Shown piece by piece: positions 53,771-63,226 of a stretch of DNA of 64,000 bases. Both the position numbers and the translations under genes were made by a program. The stretch's first letter is position 1. The number at the start of each line of letters is the position of its first letter. A model generated the notes under the pieces. That model saw only the letters and a list, made by a program, of their open reading frames with translations. It did no database searches and was not told where the DNA came from. The stretch comes from Photobacterium sp. GJ3. Lineage in GTDB: Bacteria > Pseudomonadota > Gammaproteobacteria > Enterobacterales > Vibrionaceae. The stretch spans positions 1-64,000 of the forward strand of contig NZ_CP073579.1 of the NCBI RefSeq assembly GCF_018199995.1. Reading direction: 5' to 3'.

Positions 53771-54283
53771 AATCTACAGGAAACGAAGGTTTTTTTGCGT
53801 TGAATGTCATCTGCGATATCGTGACGGTAGTCATTCGTAAGCAGGCCTCCCCAGACGTGTTTAGCTTCCTTCCTGCTGAGTCAATCCCCTGTGGTGAAAG
53901 GTTACCTATTACGAAAACACTGTCAGTTATTGACTTCGGGTGACTCACACTCAGCGCGTAAAGCGTGCAATGCGACTTCCACTACTGAAAAATCACATTG
54001 TTAGAATGAAATAAGATTTGGCCTATCCAATTAACCAAGGAGAATATGAATTGGTCTGGACAATATATTCATGTTAACTTGCCTTTGGTCACATAACTAC
54101 TGAAAAAATGATGGTTTAATGAAGAGCACCTTCGGTAAGTGATGGTGGTTGCATATTCAGCCATGAAAACTCAGAGCCATTTTTACCGTTTGAGGTCGCT
54201 CGATTGAGAGAGTAAAAGCCAACGTTGGGTGTAACAGGGCTCACGATCGAGACAATAGAATTTATTACGTCACAAGGTAAGAT

Positions 54284-54976
54284 ATGAAAATAAAAACTGA
54301 ACGGCTTTACATAACTGTCGCCAATCAGATCATTAACCGAATTAATGCAAAACAATACCTCGTAGGGGAAAAAATTCCACCAGAGCGCAAGTTGTCAGAA
54401 GAGCTCAATGTGAGTCGTACCGTCATACGCGAAGCGATGGTGTATTTAGAACTATTAGGAATAGCAGAAATAAAGAAAGGGGCAGGTGTTTACATTTTAC
54501 AAAGTCAGCCTCAATTATCTTCACCTTCATTGAGCGAGTTTACGCCAAACGATATTTTATCTGCCAGAAAAGTCATTGAAGCTGAATTCGCTAAGCAAGC
54601 TGCATTAAACAATACACCGGAATTGATCACCGAACTACAACAATGCATCAGCATGATGAATGCTTCTCAATTTTTCTCTAGCCCCGAATTGAGGCTCAAG
54701 GCATCTCATGATGCTGACCAGCAGTTTCATTTTGCTATCGCAAACGCCTGCCAAAACCCATTACTTACGCTTTTCCACCAAGATCTCATGTCCCTGCATA
54801 TGAAAGGAAAAATGTGGGATCGAATGGAGGTCATCGCTAACGAACCTACAGAAAAAGGCGTTTGGATTGACGATCATCTTGCAATCTTTAACGCAATTAA
54901 GTCTGGAGAGCCAGAACAGGCCGAATCAGCCATGATCAATCATATTGATAATGTTGTAAACAAGTTGAGTAATTAA
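54284..54976 (+). CDS. GntR/FadR-family regulator (UxuR/ExuR-like)
   Basis: 230 residues. The winged helix spans 5-75 (LYITVANQIINRINAKQYLVGEKIPPERKL and VSRTVIREAMVYLELLGIAEI, the GntR pattern P-x-E-R-x-L-x-x-x-x-x-V-S-R). The all-helical FCD domain follows (LSARKVIEAEFAKQAA; HDADQQFHFAIANACQNP, with a metal/ligand His set). Its place between the TRAP operon and the dehydrogenase genes indicates that it controls uronate catabolism, as UxuR/ExuR do. It is directly followed by the Zn-dehydrogenase (2-bp gap). Confidence 0.87.
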   Translation: MKIKTERLYITVANQIINRINAKQYLVGEKIPPERKLSEELNVSRTVIREAMVYLELLGIAEIKKGAGVYILQSQPQLSSPSLSEFTPNDILSARKVIEAEFAKQAALNNTPELITELQQCISMMNASQFFSSPELRLKASHDADQQFHFAIANACQNPLLTLFHQDLMSLHMKGKMWDRMEVIANEPTEKGVWIDDHLAIFNAIKSGEPEQAESAMINHIDNVVNKLSN

Positions 54977-54978
54977 AA

Positions 54979-55995
54979 ATGAAATCACTTATTGTAAATG
55001 GAATTAATGACTACCAGATTATTGAGCAAGACGTCCCCCCGTTATCCGATGACCAAGTGTTAGTTCGTGTAGAGTATGCTGGAATATGTGGCTCGGATTT
55101 ACATATTATTCATGGTCAAAATCCTTTTGCAACTTATCCTAGAATCACTGGGCATGAATTTGTTGGGACTATTGAAAAAATAGGAAACCGTGTCAGTGCG
55201 TTTGAGGTCGGGACAAATGTTGTGATTAATCCAGTAATCAGCTGTGGTCAGTGTCGCCTTTGCCAAATGGGTCGTTCTAATGTGTGTACTGAACTAAAAG
55301 TTATTGGTGTTCACACCGATGGTGGGTTCACACAGTTTCAAGCCGTTCCTGCTTCTAATGTCATTGCACTTCCAGACAGTATCGATTTAAGAGCTGCAAC
55401 TCTGATTGAACCTTATAGTATCGCTGCTAATGTATTTAGCCGATTAAACGCTTCAGCGGGGGACACCATACTCATTTATGGTGCTGGTGTGATTGGATTA
55501 ACCATTGTACAGGTTGCAAATGTTTTAGGTATATCATCTATCATTGTCGATCTTCTTGATGAAAAGTTAGAAACAGCCAAACAATTAGGAGCAACCTGCA
55601 CCATTAATCCTAAACAAGAAAACACCGAGCAACGAGTCATGGCGCTGACAAATGGTCAAGGTGTTCCCCTCATTGCTGACGCTGCATGCATTCCTTCACT
55701 TATTCCTGAAATGATGAGGATAGCGGCACCTGCTGGAACCGTTTGTTTGCTCGGCTTTTCAAGTGAGGACAGCCCATTACAGCAAGTAGAAGTTATCAAA
55801 AAAGAATTAACGATTGTAGGCTCTCGGCTAAATAATAGGATGTTCCCTAAAGTGATAGAATGGATGGCCCAAGGGAAACTCGATACCGATTCTTTAATCA
55901 GCCATGAATTTACCCTAGATACGGCTCCCAGTGCGATTAAACTTATTGAAACTGAACCACAAAAAGTACGTAAGGCTCTGATAAAGCTGCACTAA
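54979..55995 (+). CDS. zinc-dependent sugar-acid dehydrogenase (RspB/LgoD-like)
   Basis: 338 residues, MDR family with both zinc sites: catalytic CGSDLH and GHEF, structural cysteines in SCGQCRLCQMGRSNVC. The Rossmann loop IYGAGVIGLTIVQVAN lies near residue 170. Relatives next to uxu genes oxidise L-gulonate or L-galactonate to fructuronate or tagaturonate. Here it probably supplies fructuronate to UxuB, or partly replaces it now that uxuB is broken. Co-transcribed with the regulator. Confidence 0.84.
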   Translation: MKSLIVNGINDYQIIEQDVPPLSDDQVLVRVEYAGICGSDLHIIHGQNPFATYPRITGHEFVGTIEKIGNRVSAFEVGTNVVINPVISCGQCRLCQMGRSNVCTELKVIGVHTDGGFTQFQAVPASNVIALPDSIDLRAATLIEPYSIAANVFSRLNASAGDTILIYGAGVIGLTIVQVANVLGISSIIVDLLDEKLETAKQLGATCTINPKQENTEQRVMALTNGQGVPLIADAACIPSLIPEMMRIAAPAGTVCLLGFSSEDSPLQQVEVIKKELTIVGSRLNNRMFPKVIEWMAQGKLDTDSLISHEFTLDTAPSAIKLIETEPQKVRKALIKLH

Positions 55996-56114
55996 TTGTT
56001 CTTATAATTCAGAATTCGTTTAAAGTTTCGTTATATATAACTCCTCTATGTTCACTTGGAGGCTTCGATAGCTCATTTATTCCCACCATCAGATTTACAG
56101 CTAAGGATTCTTAT

Positions 56115-57580
56115 ATGACTTCAAGTTTAACTGGATGTGACCTACCGTTCATTTCAGATTATGATCGCTCGTTACTTAAAAGCCGAATCGTTCATATTGG
56201 TTGTGGTGCTTTTTTTCGTGCTCATCAGGCTTTAGTATTACAGAGGCTCAACCAGATATGTCCAAGTGATTGGGGTATACAACCGTAAGCTTATTGAGTG
56301 GAAAGCCTTTCATTCAGAAATTGAGGGATCAAGATCATTGTTATACTGTGGTTGAGCAAGATCATACGACCGTAAACGTTCATACAGTTGAATCGATAAT
56401 AGATAGCATGCACCCGAGCCTGGATGGTATCGATTCAATTGTAAGCTGTATGGCGGAGCCTCAAGTGTCGATTGTGTCATTAACCATCACAGAAAAAGGC
56501 TATTGCGTCGACCCGAATACACGCCAACTCAATCCGAGTCATCCTTTAATCGCCAAAGATATTTCGACACCCAAAGCCCCCAAATCTGCCATAGGTGTCA
56601 TTGTTGCAGCGTTAAGCTTGAGAAAAGAACGAGGGTTATCAGCGTTCAGTGTCATGTCATGTGACAATATGCCTCACAACGGCGATGTTACGAAAGCCGC
56701 GATTATTGCTTACGCCAACATTGTGGATCCAGCTCTTTCTGAGTGGATTTCAGCTGAAGCTAGCTTTCCGAATACGATGGTTGATCGTATTGTTCCGGCA
56801 ACCACAGATGAATCATTGAAAAACATAGAACGATTAGCCGGTAAGATCGATCCTTGTGGTTTGATGACTGAGCCTTTTCTGCAATGGGTGATTGAAGATA
56901 ACTTCGTATCCGGTCGACCGCAATGGGAGCGAATTGAAGGTGTATCCGTTGTACAAAATGTACAGCCCTATGAAGAAATGAAGCTTAGAATGCTGAATGG
57001 CAGTCACTCTTTTCTTGCTTACACAGGCTACTTGTCTGGGTATGAGTATATTTCAGATACGATGGAGAACCCTAGTTTCAAAGAGATGACCCGTCGCCTA
57101 ATGCTCAACGAGCAGCAGCTAACACTGCAAGAGATCGATGATATTAATCTTGTTGATTATTCAGAACTACTCTTGAAACGATTTTCGAATCCACATTTAA
57201 AACATAAGATATCTCAAATCGCTATGGATGGCAGCCAAAAACTCCCACAACGTATGATTGAATCGATAGGAATTTTAGCGACAAAAGAACGCAATTTTAC
57301 TGCACTAGCATTGGGAGTCGCAGCTTGGATGCGCTACATCAGGGGAATCGATGAAAATAATCAACCCATAGAGGTTATTGACCCTCTATCTGATCATTTG
57401 TTGTCCATCAGTAAAGAGCACAGGACTGCCGAATTTATGGTCAAAGCGCTCTTGTCTGAAGACACTATCTTCGATCAATCGATTGTCCAACGACAGTCGG
57501 TGATTGATGCGATTACTAAGGCATATAAAAATATTGAACAAAAAGGCACAAAGGCAGCTGTATTGGAAGCAACAATTTAA
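56115..57580 (+). pseudogene. uxuB: fructuronate reductase (UxuB), interrupted by a -1 frameshift
   Basis: Frame 1 from ATG 56115 (AAGGAT upstream) encodes the N-terminal ~57 residues, including the NAD-binding start IVHIGCGAFFRAHQALVL, and stops at 56286. The remaining ~430 residues continue in another frame (TVSLLSGKPFIQKLRDQD onward) to 57580, with the family pattern SCDNMPHNGDVTKAAI, FPNTMVDRIVP, KLRMLNGSHSFLAYTGYL. Restoring one base near 56271-56284 (a GGGG run) gives a ~490-residue mannitol-dehydrogenase-family enzyme. The reaction is fructuronate to mannonate. As read, it is inactive. Confidence 0.85.
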
Positions 57581-57668
57581 ACGTATGTAGTCAATCAACT
57601 CTAAATTCCTATCACTCAAGCGCTTTTTTACCGGAGTGCAGCACGACTTCGAGTAAAAACATGGTTGC

Positions 57669-57702
57669 AATGAAAAAGGCCCGAAAGGGCCTTTCTGCTT
57701 AC
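57669..57702. repeat. 34-bp direct repeat with terminator hairpin, right copy
   Basis: AAAAAGGCCCGAAAGGGCCTTT core with T-run on the minus strand: the intrinsic terminator of the TehA-like gene, whose stop codon lies inside the repeat. 33 of 34 bases match 43928-43961. Confidence 0.88.
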
Positions 57703-58661
57703 TGTTTGGCCTGAAGCGGCTCGCGAATATAGCAGTTCCAGTAATGGATGGCATAGTTGGTGCCGACCCAAAGCACCAGCAAGGTTGCGACTGTGATTTC
57801 AAACACGCCGGTCAGGTTCAGATACTTGGCCAGTGCATGATCATCCGGCAGCCATTCTGTGAGCCGGTACATCGCGACGGCACTGATGACGGATGGAAAG
57901 GTAATGGCTGCCATGGAAGGCTGAAAGCGGTATTTGAGAATATCGATGTAGCACAGGTAAACAAAGATCGTCATGGTGATTGCAATACCCGCCAGTGCAC
58001 CGGTCAGTATTGGATCGGGTTGCGTCAGGTTGGTCAGGTAAGCCGTCAGAGACAGGTTCACTGGCGCGGCCATGATGGTGAGTGTCGGTCTGGCAACGCG
58101 GGGCAGTCTACCGGCAAAGCACAGGCGGTATAGCACAACGGGCAGCATGAAAAAGTAAATCGCAACACAGGCGTTGGTCATAAAAATTGAAAACTCAGCA
58201 TACCCCAGCTGAGAACCCGCCATCGTGCCGCTGATCGCTCCTACCGGGTAGAGAAACCAGCTGGGATACAAGTGAATGAGCCGGAACTGGCTTAACTGAA
58301 ACCTGAAAAAGAGCACCATCATGGTGAAATGCAGGCACAGGGCCGGATACCAGATCAGTTTAGCGCTGGCCTGATGGATACCGGCCAGATAATCCGCGAG
58401 CACCAGCATCGTCATCGAAATCGGTGCCATCAGACTGCCATATAAGGGATGACGCAGGTCGCAGAGAAACAGACTCGGATTGAACAGGTATTTCATGATC
58501 ACCGGTATCAGCAGGCAAGCGCCCACCCAGGCGCAAATGGCGCGAATATGGCCCCCGACTTCGGGGTAGAACAATGACCAGGCAAGACCGGTACCCGTGA
58601 TGGCAAGCGCTAATGCAGCCTGGGCGGTTGGGACTTGAATAAATGCTCTGCCAAGTGTCAC
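57699..58661 (-). CDS. TehA/SLAC1-family (TDT) channel or transporter
   Basis: 320 residues, inner membrane, about ten hydrophobic segments. Visible family features are the PEVGGHIRAICAW start, NPSLFLCDLRHPLYGSLMAPISMTMLVLADYL (TDT P-x-x-x-S-x-x-P pattern) and AAPVNLSLTAYL near 200. Members conduct anions or export tellurite/sulfite; substrate unknown. The start is a GTG at 58661 with GAGGAAAC upstream. A strong terminator, one copy of the 34-bp repeat, ends it. Confidence 0.8.
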   Translation of the reverse strand: MTLGRAFIQVPTAQAALALAITGTGLAWSLFYPEVGGHIRAICAWVGACLLIPVIMKYLFNPSLFLCDLRHPLYGSLMAPISMTMLVLADYLAGIHQASAKLIWYPALCLHFTMMVLFFRFQLSQFRLIHLYPSWFLYPVGAISGTMAGSQLGYAEFSIFMTNACVAIYFFMLPVVLYRLCFAGRLPRVARPTLTIMAAPVNLSLTAYLTNLTQPDPILTGALAGIAITMTIFVYLCYIDILKYRFQPSMAAITFPSVISAVAMYRLTEWLPDDHALAKYLNLTGVFEITVATLLVLWVGTNYAIHYWNCYIREPLQAKQ

Positions 58662-59264
58662 TCTGTTTCCTCACAACTGATTGGATAATCAAAAGAACGG
58701 ATCTTACACGAAATGATTGCAAAATGATTCTGGCTTGTGAATCTCGTCGCAGAGTAATCCGGAGTGATTCAGGACAGAAGACGGGCTTCTCTTTTGTGAC
58801 CTGAAGCATCTTTTTTAGCTAAAGAATCGGCCGACAAAGTTGCGAAATACAGGATTTGATACCATAGTAATAGTGAAGTGTGCGAAGTGAGAGAGTTTCA
58901 TGCTCTAGCTTCTGGAGGATTAAGCTGTTCTTCGACTTTCTTGGGTTCCATACTTCAAGGTTGTATCCGGCTTCAGAGGGCACAACCACCAAGGCACTAA
59001 GCCCGTGAAGACTTAGTGTTACAATTTGGAAAGCAACATCACAAAAATTGATACTTCTTCGCCAAGAAAGCATATAGCTCGATTGAAAAATACTGACGAT
59101 TATCGAGTCCGGCATACTCAACGTAATGAGTGGCGAAGCCCCCGGTAGAAAGGCCATCAGTGTGCTGAGTAGGTAGACTGAGGCAATCACGAAAACAAGC
59201 CGCACGCAATGTGCGGCTTTTCTTTTGCCTGTCTGGCTGGAGATGCATGATGAAGACGCTGTTT
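58662..59264. other. intergenic, ~600 bp, no gene recognised
   Basis: A minus-strand open frame at 58819-59205 has hydrophobic start residues but no ribosome site or known motif and overlaps the lutC terminator; it is not called. Confidence 0.4.
59198..59225. terminator. terminator downstream of lutABC
   Basis: AGCCGCAC (59198-59205) and GTGCGGCT (59211-59218) with a 5-nt loop, T-rich on both sides, about 45 bases past the lutC stop. Confidence 0.8.
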
Positions 59265-59918
59265 TTACCGATCAGTCAGCACAATGACGATCAGTTGCCG
59301 GGGGCCATGGGCACCATACGCCAGGGTTTGCTGAATATCGGCTGTTTTTGACGGACCGGAAATCAGTACCACATTGGTCGGCAGCCCATGGTGCCAGTCT
59401 TGGGCTTGTATCAAATCGGCAAAGTTGTCGGCAATGTCAGATGCGTTCACCAGCGCAAGATGGCAAGGCGGCACCAGAGACAAAGTCCGGGGCTCAGTCG
59501 AATCCGGCCAAAGAACCAGCGTCCCGGTGTCTGCGATAGCTGCATGGGTATGTGTGATACCTATATCGATTTCAGAGAATAAACTCTCCTTCCAGCGCTC
59601 AATCGGCTGTATAAACGGCACAATGTCTGCCGATTGACAGCCTTCACGAATTTTCGCCAGATATTGTCCCTGTGTTCCTGTGGCGATTCGGGGGGTTGTC
59701 ATGCTTGTGACAATGTCATGTATTTGTGACTGCAGGTCTGCTGCTTGACACTGGTGAACCTGCGCGTGGTTGGCGGTGAGCTGCGTACAAAACCGCGTCA
59801 GACGGGTGGCTTCATCGGAAGCGAGCCAGGGTGAATAAAGAGGTGTGGGCTTGTCCGTTTTCCCCGATTTTTTTCCTGCCCGCAGTTTTGCCAGAATGGC
59901 ATGTCTGGCCTGACTCAT
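59265..59918 (-). CDS. lutC: L-lactate oxidation complex subunit LutC
   Basis: 217 residues of the LUD/DUF162 family; with LutA and LutB it oxidises L-lactate to pyruvate in the cytoplasm. Typical segments are IDIGITHTHAAIADTGTLVL near 122 and LSLVPPCHLALVNASDI, then NVVLISGPSKTADIQQTLAYGAHGP. The ATG at 59918 overlaps the lutB stop by 4 bases with AAGGGAG upstream; longer upstream reading is not family-like. Last gene of lutABC. Confidence 0.9.
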   Translation of the reverse strand: MSQARHAILAKLRAGKKSGKTDKPTPLYSPWLASDEATRLTRFCTQLTANHAQVHQCQAADLQSQIHDIVTSMTTPRIATGTQGQYLAKIREGCQSADIVPFIQPIERWKESLFSEIDIGITHTHAAIADTGTLVLWPDSTEPRTLSLVPPCHLALVNASDIADNFADLIQAQDWHHGLPTNVVLISGPSKTADIQQTLAYGAHGPRQLIVIVLTDR

Positions 59919-61363
59919 GAGGACTCTCCCTTGCGTTTTCGTTTCATCAGATGGTGTAAGCTTTTGGGCGCCGGTTTCGGGGCCGTGCGGCATTGGGTCC
60001 AGTGGCCGAGTTTGTCTGGAATCCACTGATTTACCTTCCCCGCAGTCCAGGTGCCCGCGTGATACAAAGCGGGATGGGTGGCGGCCAGCGCAAAGCCTTT
60101 CATCATCAGGGCTTCTGAGGTACTGGCGGCAGCTCGCTGACCTTTCAGGGGATCATGGCCAGGATCCGGCGGTTGTTTTGCTTCGTGCCGGAGTCGCTGC
60201 AGCAGGGATGGAATCGGGATCCGCACCGGACACACTTCGCCGCAGGCACCACATAAAGTGGACGCGGTGACTAAATCCTGCGTTGCTTCCAGACCGAGCA
60301 AATGAGGAGAAATAATTTTGCCGATGGGGCCGGGATAGACGGTTCCGTAGGCATGTCCGCCAATCCGGGTATACACCGGGCAGTGATTCATGCACGCGCC
60401 GCAGCGAATACATTGCAGCGTTTGCCGGGTTTCTTCATCCTGATAGGCTTGGGTCCGTCCGTTATCCAGCAAGATCAGGTGCACCGCTTTCGGGCCATCC
60501 AGCTCGCCCGGCTTTCTCGGCGAGGAAATCATATTGAAATACGTTGTAATTGCCTGCCCGGTCGCCGATCGGGTCAGCGCACTGTAAAGCGGCGGTACAT
60601 CGCTGAGATACGCCACCACTTTTTCGATGCCGGTAATGGCAATGTGAATGTCAGGTACGGTTGTACACATACGGCCGTTGCCTTCGTTTTCTACCAGACA
60701 AAGCGTGCCGGTTTCGGCGACGGCAAAATTGACGCCAGAGACGCCAATCTGCGCGGTCCGAAACTTTTCCCGCAGTTGCTGGCGGCCGGTCTGAATCAGC
60801 GTGTCGACATCTGTAGTCGGTGTGAAGTGGGGGAGATGTTCAGAGAAAGTGTCACAGACCTGCTGCTTATTTTTGTGAATGGCCGGCATGATGATGTGAG
60901 AGGGCGTGTCGCCATCCAGCTGGATGATATATTCGCCCATGTCACTTTCCAGACAGGTGATCCCATGTTTCGCCATTTCATGGTTCAGATTGATTTCCTC
61001 ACTGACCATGGACTTGCCTTTGATCATCAGCAGCGGATGATCAGAAGGCGAAGTCGCGGCCTGAGCAATGGCGAGAAAAATCGCATTCGCATCGGCGGCG
61101 TTTTCTGCCCAGTGGACCTGAATGCCATTGGCGGTACAGTTCGCTTCCAGTTGCTCCAGTAATTCAGGCAGATGGCTTAAACAGCGTTGTCGAATGGCTT
61201 CTGCACAATCACGGATATCAGCTTCTTCTTTAGGATCGGCAAAAGCACTGCGTCTTTTTTCCTGCAGGTAGTCCATGGCGCCGCGAAAATTCTGACGCAG
61301 TTGCGGATCGGCTAAGGCGTCAGCAGCCTGTTGATGAAACTGTTCCGGCTGATATTTACTCAT
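59915..61363 (-). CDS. lutB: L-lactate oxidation iron-sulfur subunit LutB
   Basis: 482 residues. The LUD domain spans about 60-300 (KGKSMVSEEINLNHEMAKHG; GVSGVNFAVAETGTLCLVENEGN). It is followed by two [4Fe-4S] motifs: CIRCGACMNHCPVY near 305 and CGACGEVCPVRIPI near 355. The C-terminal helix region follows. The ATG at 61363 follows GGAGG and overlaps the lutA stop by 8 bases. Electron-transfer centre of the complex. Confidence 0.93.
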   Translation of the reverse strand: MSKYQPEQFHQQAADALADPQLRQNFRGAMDYLQEKRRSAFADPKEEADIRDCAEAIRQRCLSHLPELLEQLEANCTANGIQVHWAENAADANAIFLAIAQAATSPSDHPLLMIKGKSMVSEEINLNHEMAKHGITCLESDMGEYIIQLDGDTPSHIIMPAIHKNKQQVCDTFSEHLPHFTPTTDVDTLIQTGRQQLREKFRTAQIGVSGVNFAVAETGTLCLVENEGNGRMCTTVPDIHIAITGIEKVVAYLSDVPPLYSALTRSATGQAITTYFNMISSPRKPGELDGPKAVHLILLDNGRTQAYQDEETRQTLQCIRCGACMNHCPVYTRIGGHAYGTVYPGPIGKIISPHLLGLEATQDLVTASTLCGACGEVCPVRIPIPSLLQRLRHEAKQPPDPGHDPLKGQRAAASTSEALMMKGFALAATHPALYHAGTWTAGKVNQWIPDKLGHWTQCRTAPKPAPKSLHHLMKRKRKGESS

Positions 61364-62156
61364 GGACACCTCCGGTCCGGCTGAGCAGAAAACTGGCCAG
61401 ATGCTGCCCTTGTAACGGATTGTCCTGATAGGACAATGCGCCGTTGATATTCAGCAGGCATCCCCAGTCTGCACTGACAAGATGATCCGCGTGCGCGTCG
61501 CTCAGGTGGCGGGTCTTATCTTCCACCATGGCCTGACTGATCTTGGGATGACGAACGGAAAAAGTCCCGCCGAAGCCACAGCACTCACTTTCGTAAGCCT
61601 GTTGCCGGACTTCTACCTGCTGCAGTTGTGCCAGCAACGCGCCCGCAGTGAGGTGAACCTGCATTTCACGCCGGGCAGCGCAGGAGGTATGCATCACCAC
61701 GGAAGCCGGTGTCCCGCTGTCCTGCCACTGCACTCGGCAAACCTTGACCAGAAACTCGGTCAGTTCAAACACCCGGTCACAAAACTGAACGACGTTTTTC
61801 TCCCATGCCGTGTTTTGAAACAGACGCCGGTAATGGTGGTGCATCATACCGCCGCAGGAACCGGACAGGACGATCACCGGCCAGGGCTCCGGAAATAGAT
61901 CCATCTGACTCAAAGCAACCTGACGCGCTTCGTCATTGTAGCCACTGCTGTAGGCAGGCTGTCCGCAACAGGTTTGTTTGGGGATATAAATGACTTCAAT
62001 GCCTTCGCGTTCAATCAGAGCGATGGCATCCAGCCCGGCTTGCGGGTCAAACAGATCCACCAGGCAGGTCGCATAAAGGTAGACTTTTTGTGGTTTTGCA
62101 GGATAAAGGCGATGAATCTGCACGATGGACGCTCCCTGAACAACATGCGGTGACAT
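61356..62156 (-). CDS. lutA: L-lactate oxidation subunit LutA (CCG-domain)
   Basis: 266 residues. Two cysteine-rich CCG domains: TCCGQPAYSSGYNDEA near 70 with GSCGGMMHHHY near 105, and HTSCAARREMQ near 160 with SECCGFGGTFSVRHP near 195. These bind an unusual Fe-S centre, as in heterodisulfide-reductase-like proteins. The N-terminal ~25 residues before KVYLYATCLVDLF are longer than in E. coli YkgE, so the exact start (62156, or a downstream codon) is uncertain. First gene of lutABC. Confidence 0.9.
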   Translation of the reverse strand: MSPHVVQGASIVQIHRLYPAKPQKVYLYATCLVDLFDPQAGLDAIALIEREGIEVIYIPKQTCCGQPAYSSGYNDEARQVALSQMDLFPEPWPVIVLSGSCGGMMHHHYRRLFQNTAWEKNVVQFCDRVFELTEFLVKVCRVQWQDSGTPASVVMHTSCAARREMQVHLTAGALLAQLQQVEVRQQAYESECCGFGGTFSVRHPKISQAMVEDKTRHLSDAHADHLVSADWGCLLNINGALSYQDNPLQGQHLASFLLSRTGGVHE

Positions 62157-62257
62157 GACTGACACGATTGTGAATTGTTGAAATGATGTTAACGCTTCGT
62201 TGGCGTGGCAAATAGAGAATGAATGAAAAAGATTGATTCCAAATTTGCAGGAATAGA

Positions 62258-62289
62258 CATTTTCCCTGACGAGTCAGTCAGGGAAAATG
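62258..62289. terminator. 13-bp perfect hairpin between yegP and lutA
   Basis: CATTTTCCCTGAC (62258-62270) pairs exactly with GTCAGGGAAAATG (62277-62289) with a 6-nt loop. It lies 22 bases after yegP and 100 bases before the lutA start; likely the yegP transcript end. Confidence 0.65.
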
Positions 62290-62311
62290 CACCGGATTGG
62301 TCATGTGCGGC

Positions 62312-62644
62312 TCAGACAGTCAGATCTTTAATCTTGTCGGTCGGCCCGTTTTTCTGCACCGACTTGATCCCATTTTCTGCACCTGATTTCGATTTATACA
62401 TTTCACTGCTGCCAATGATTTGGTGGTTTTTGGCTTTCAGATTGAAGTGGAATTGGCCGTTTGCGGCTTCTTTCAGGTCGTACAGTCCAGCATCCGGAGA
62501 ATTGGTCTGAACGGACTTGATTCCGTTTTGTGCGGCAGCCTTGGTGGTATACATCTCACTTTTAAGGATAACCTCGCCATTGGCGGCTTTCAGAACAAAG
62601 TAAATCTGATCATTTTTTGCTTTTTTCAGCTCAAAACTGCCCAT
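62312..62644 (-). CDS. yegP: YegP family protein (tandem DUF1508)
   Basis: 110 residues of two DUF1508 repeats: FELKKAKNDQIYFVLKAANGEVIL near 4 and YDLKEAANGQFHFNLKAKNHQII near 55, each followed by SEMY and a GIKSVQ-N helix. A small cytoplasmic protein of unknown role, common in Proteobacteria. The ATG at 62644 has AAGGAG 6 nt upstream. Single gene with a long hairpin after it. Confidence 0.9.
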   Translation of the reverse strand: MGSFELKKAKNDQIYFVLKAANGEVILKSEMYTTKAAAQNGIKSVQTNSPDAGLYDLKEAANGQFHFNLKAKNHQIIGSSEMYKSKSGAENGIKSVQKNGPTDKIKDLTV

Positions 62645-63226
62645 GTCCAACTCCTTGTTGTGTCGTGAATTTAGATCAAGATTAGTCCTGTTTTTACAAA
62701 AGAGTGTGAGATTTGTCTGAAGACACGATCTTGTCTGTTGTCACAGGCAGCATTGTTGTTTCCGGCTTACGTTGAAGCAGAACGGGCGTTTGCGTGAAGT
62801 TTTATCAATCCTTCCGGCGCCTTTCCAATCACGCTGGATGACAGAAAAAACTGAAAATACTGAACATGAACAATGGTTTTTTCATCACAGGCGGAGTCGT
62901 TTTCACCGACTGCGGTGTATGGCAGGCGAGTGATGATGAAACATAATCCATATAAATCAATTATTTATGAGGGTTGATCTTAGACGATGTTTCATGAGAA
63001 ATCGATGTGGTGAAGATTTCGACAATCGAAAACTGAAATGCGAAATTGGTCTAAATGCTGTTTGCATTTTTTAAACGACTGTTTTGGAAAGAGTAAATAA
63101 GTTTATCCACAAAAACGGTGGGTAACTTTAAGGGCACCAAGTTGTTCGGTGGCTAAAAAAGCACCGACTTTGTTGGCTGTCCTACACTTGAGATCTGTCG
63201 TTTTTCAATTAGATGGGGAAATGTTC
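62645..63226. other. divergent intergenic region, ~580 bp
   Basis: Lies between yegP and the hydrolase gene. No gene seen; must hold both promoters. AT-rich near 62940-63120. Confidence 0.4.

Larger units (their letters stand above)
53056..54283. other. 1.2-kb gene-poor region with degenerate coding remnants
   Basis: Separates the divergent TRAP operon and the GntR regulator. On the minus strand a 90-codon open frame without a start (about 53490 down to 53208) ends near SERQQMRLSGEI. On the plus strand a frame at 53626-53943 contains an 11-G run. Neither matches a family I recognise; they look like relics of a mobile or repeated element. GC content in 53480-53720 is higher than around it, which also suggests inserted DNA. 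Confidence 0.5.

Noticed and set aside
53718-53948. 76-codon minus-strand frame opposite the poly-G tract
   Set aside because: No start context or motif; kept only as part of the relic region.
58819-59205. 128-codon minus-strand frame with a hydrophobic start
   Set aside because: No ribosome site, no known motif, and it overlaps the lutC terminator.
60302-61162. 286-codon plus-strand frame
   Set aside because: Antisense to lutB with no recognisable domain; lutB motifs are clear.
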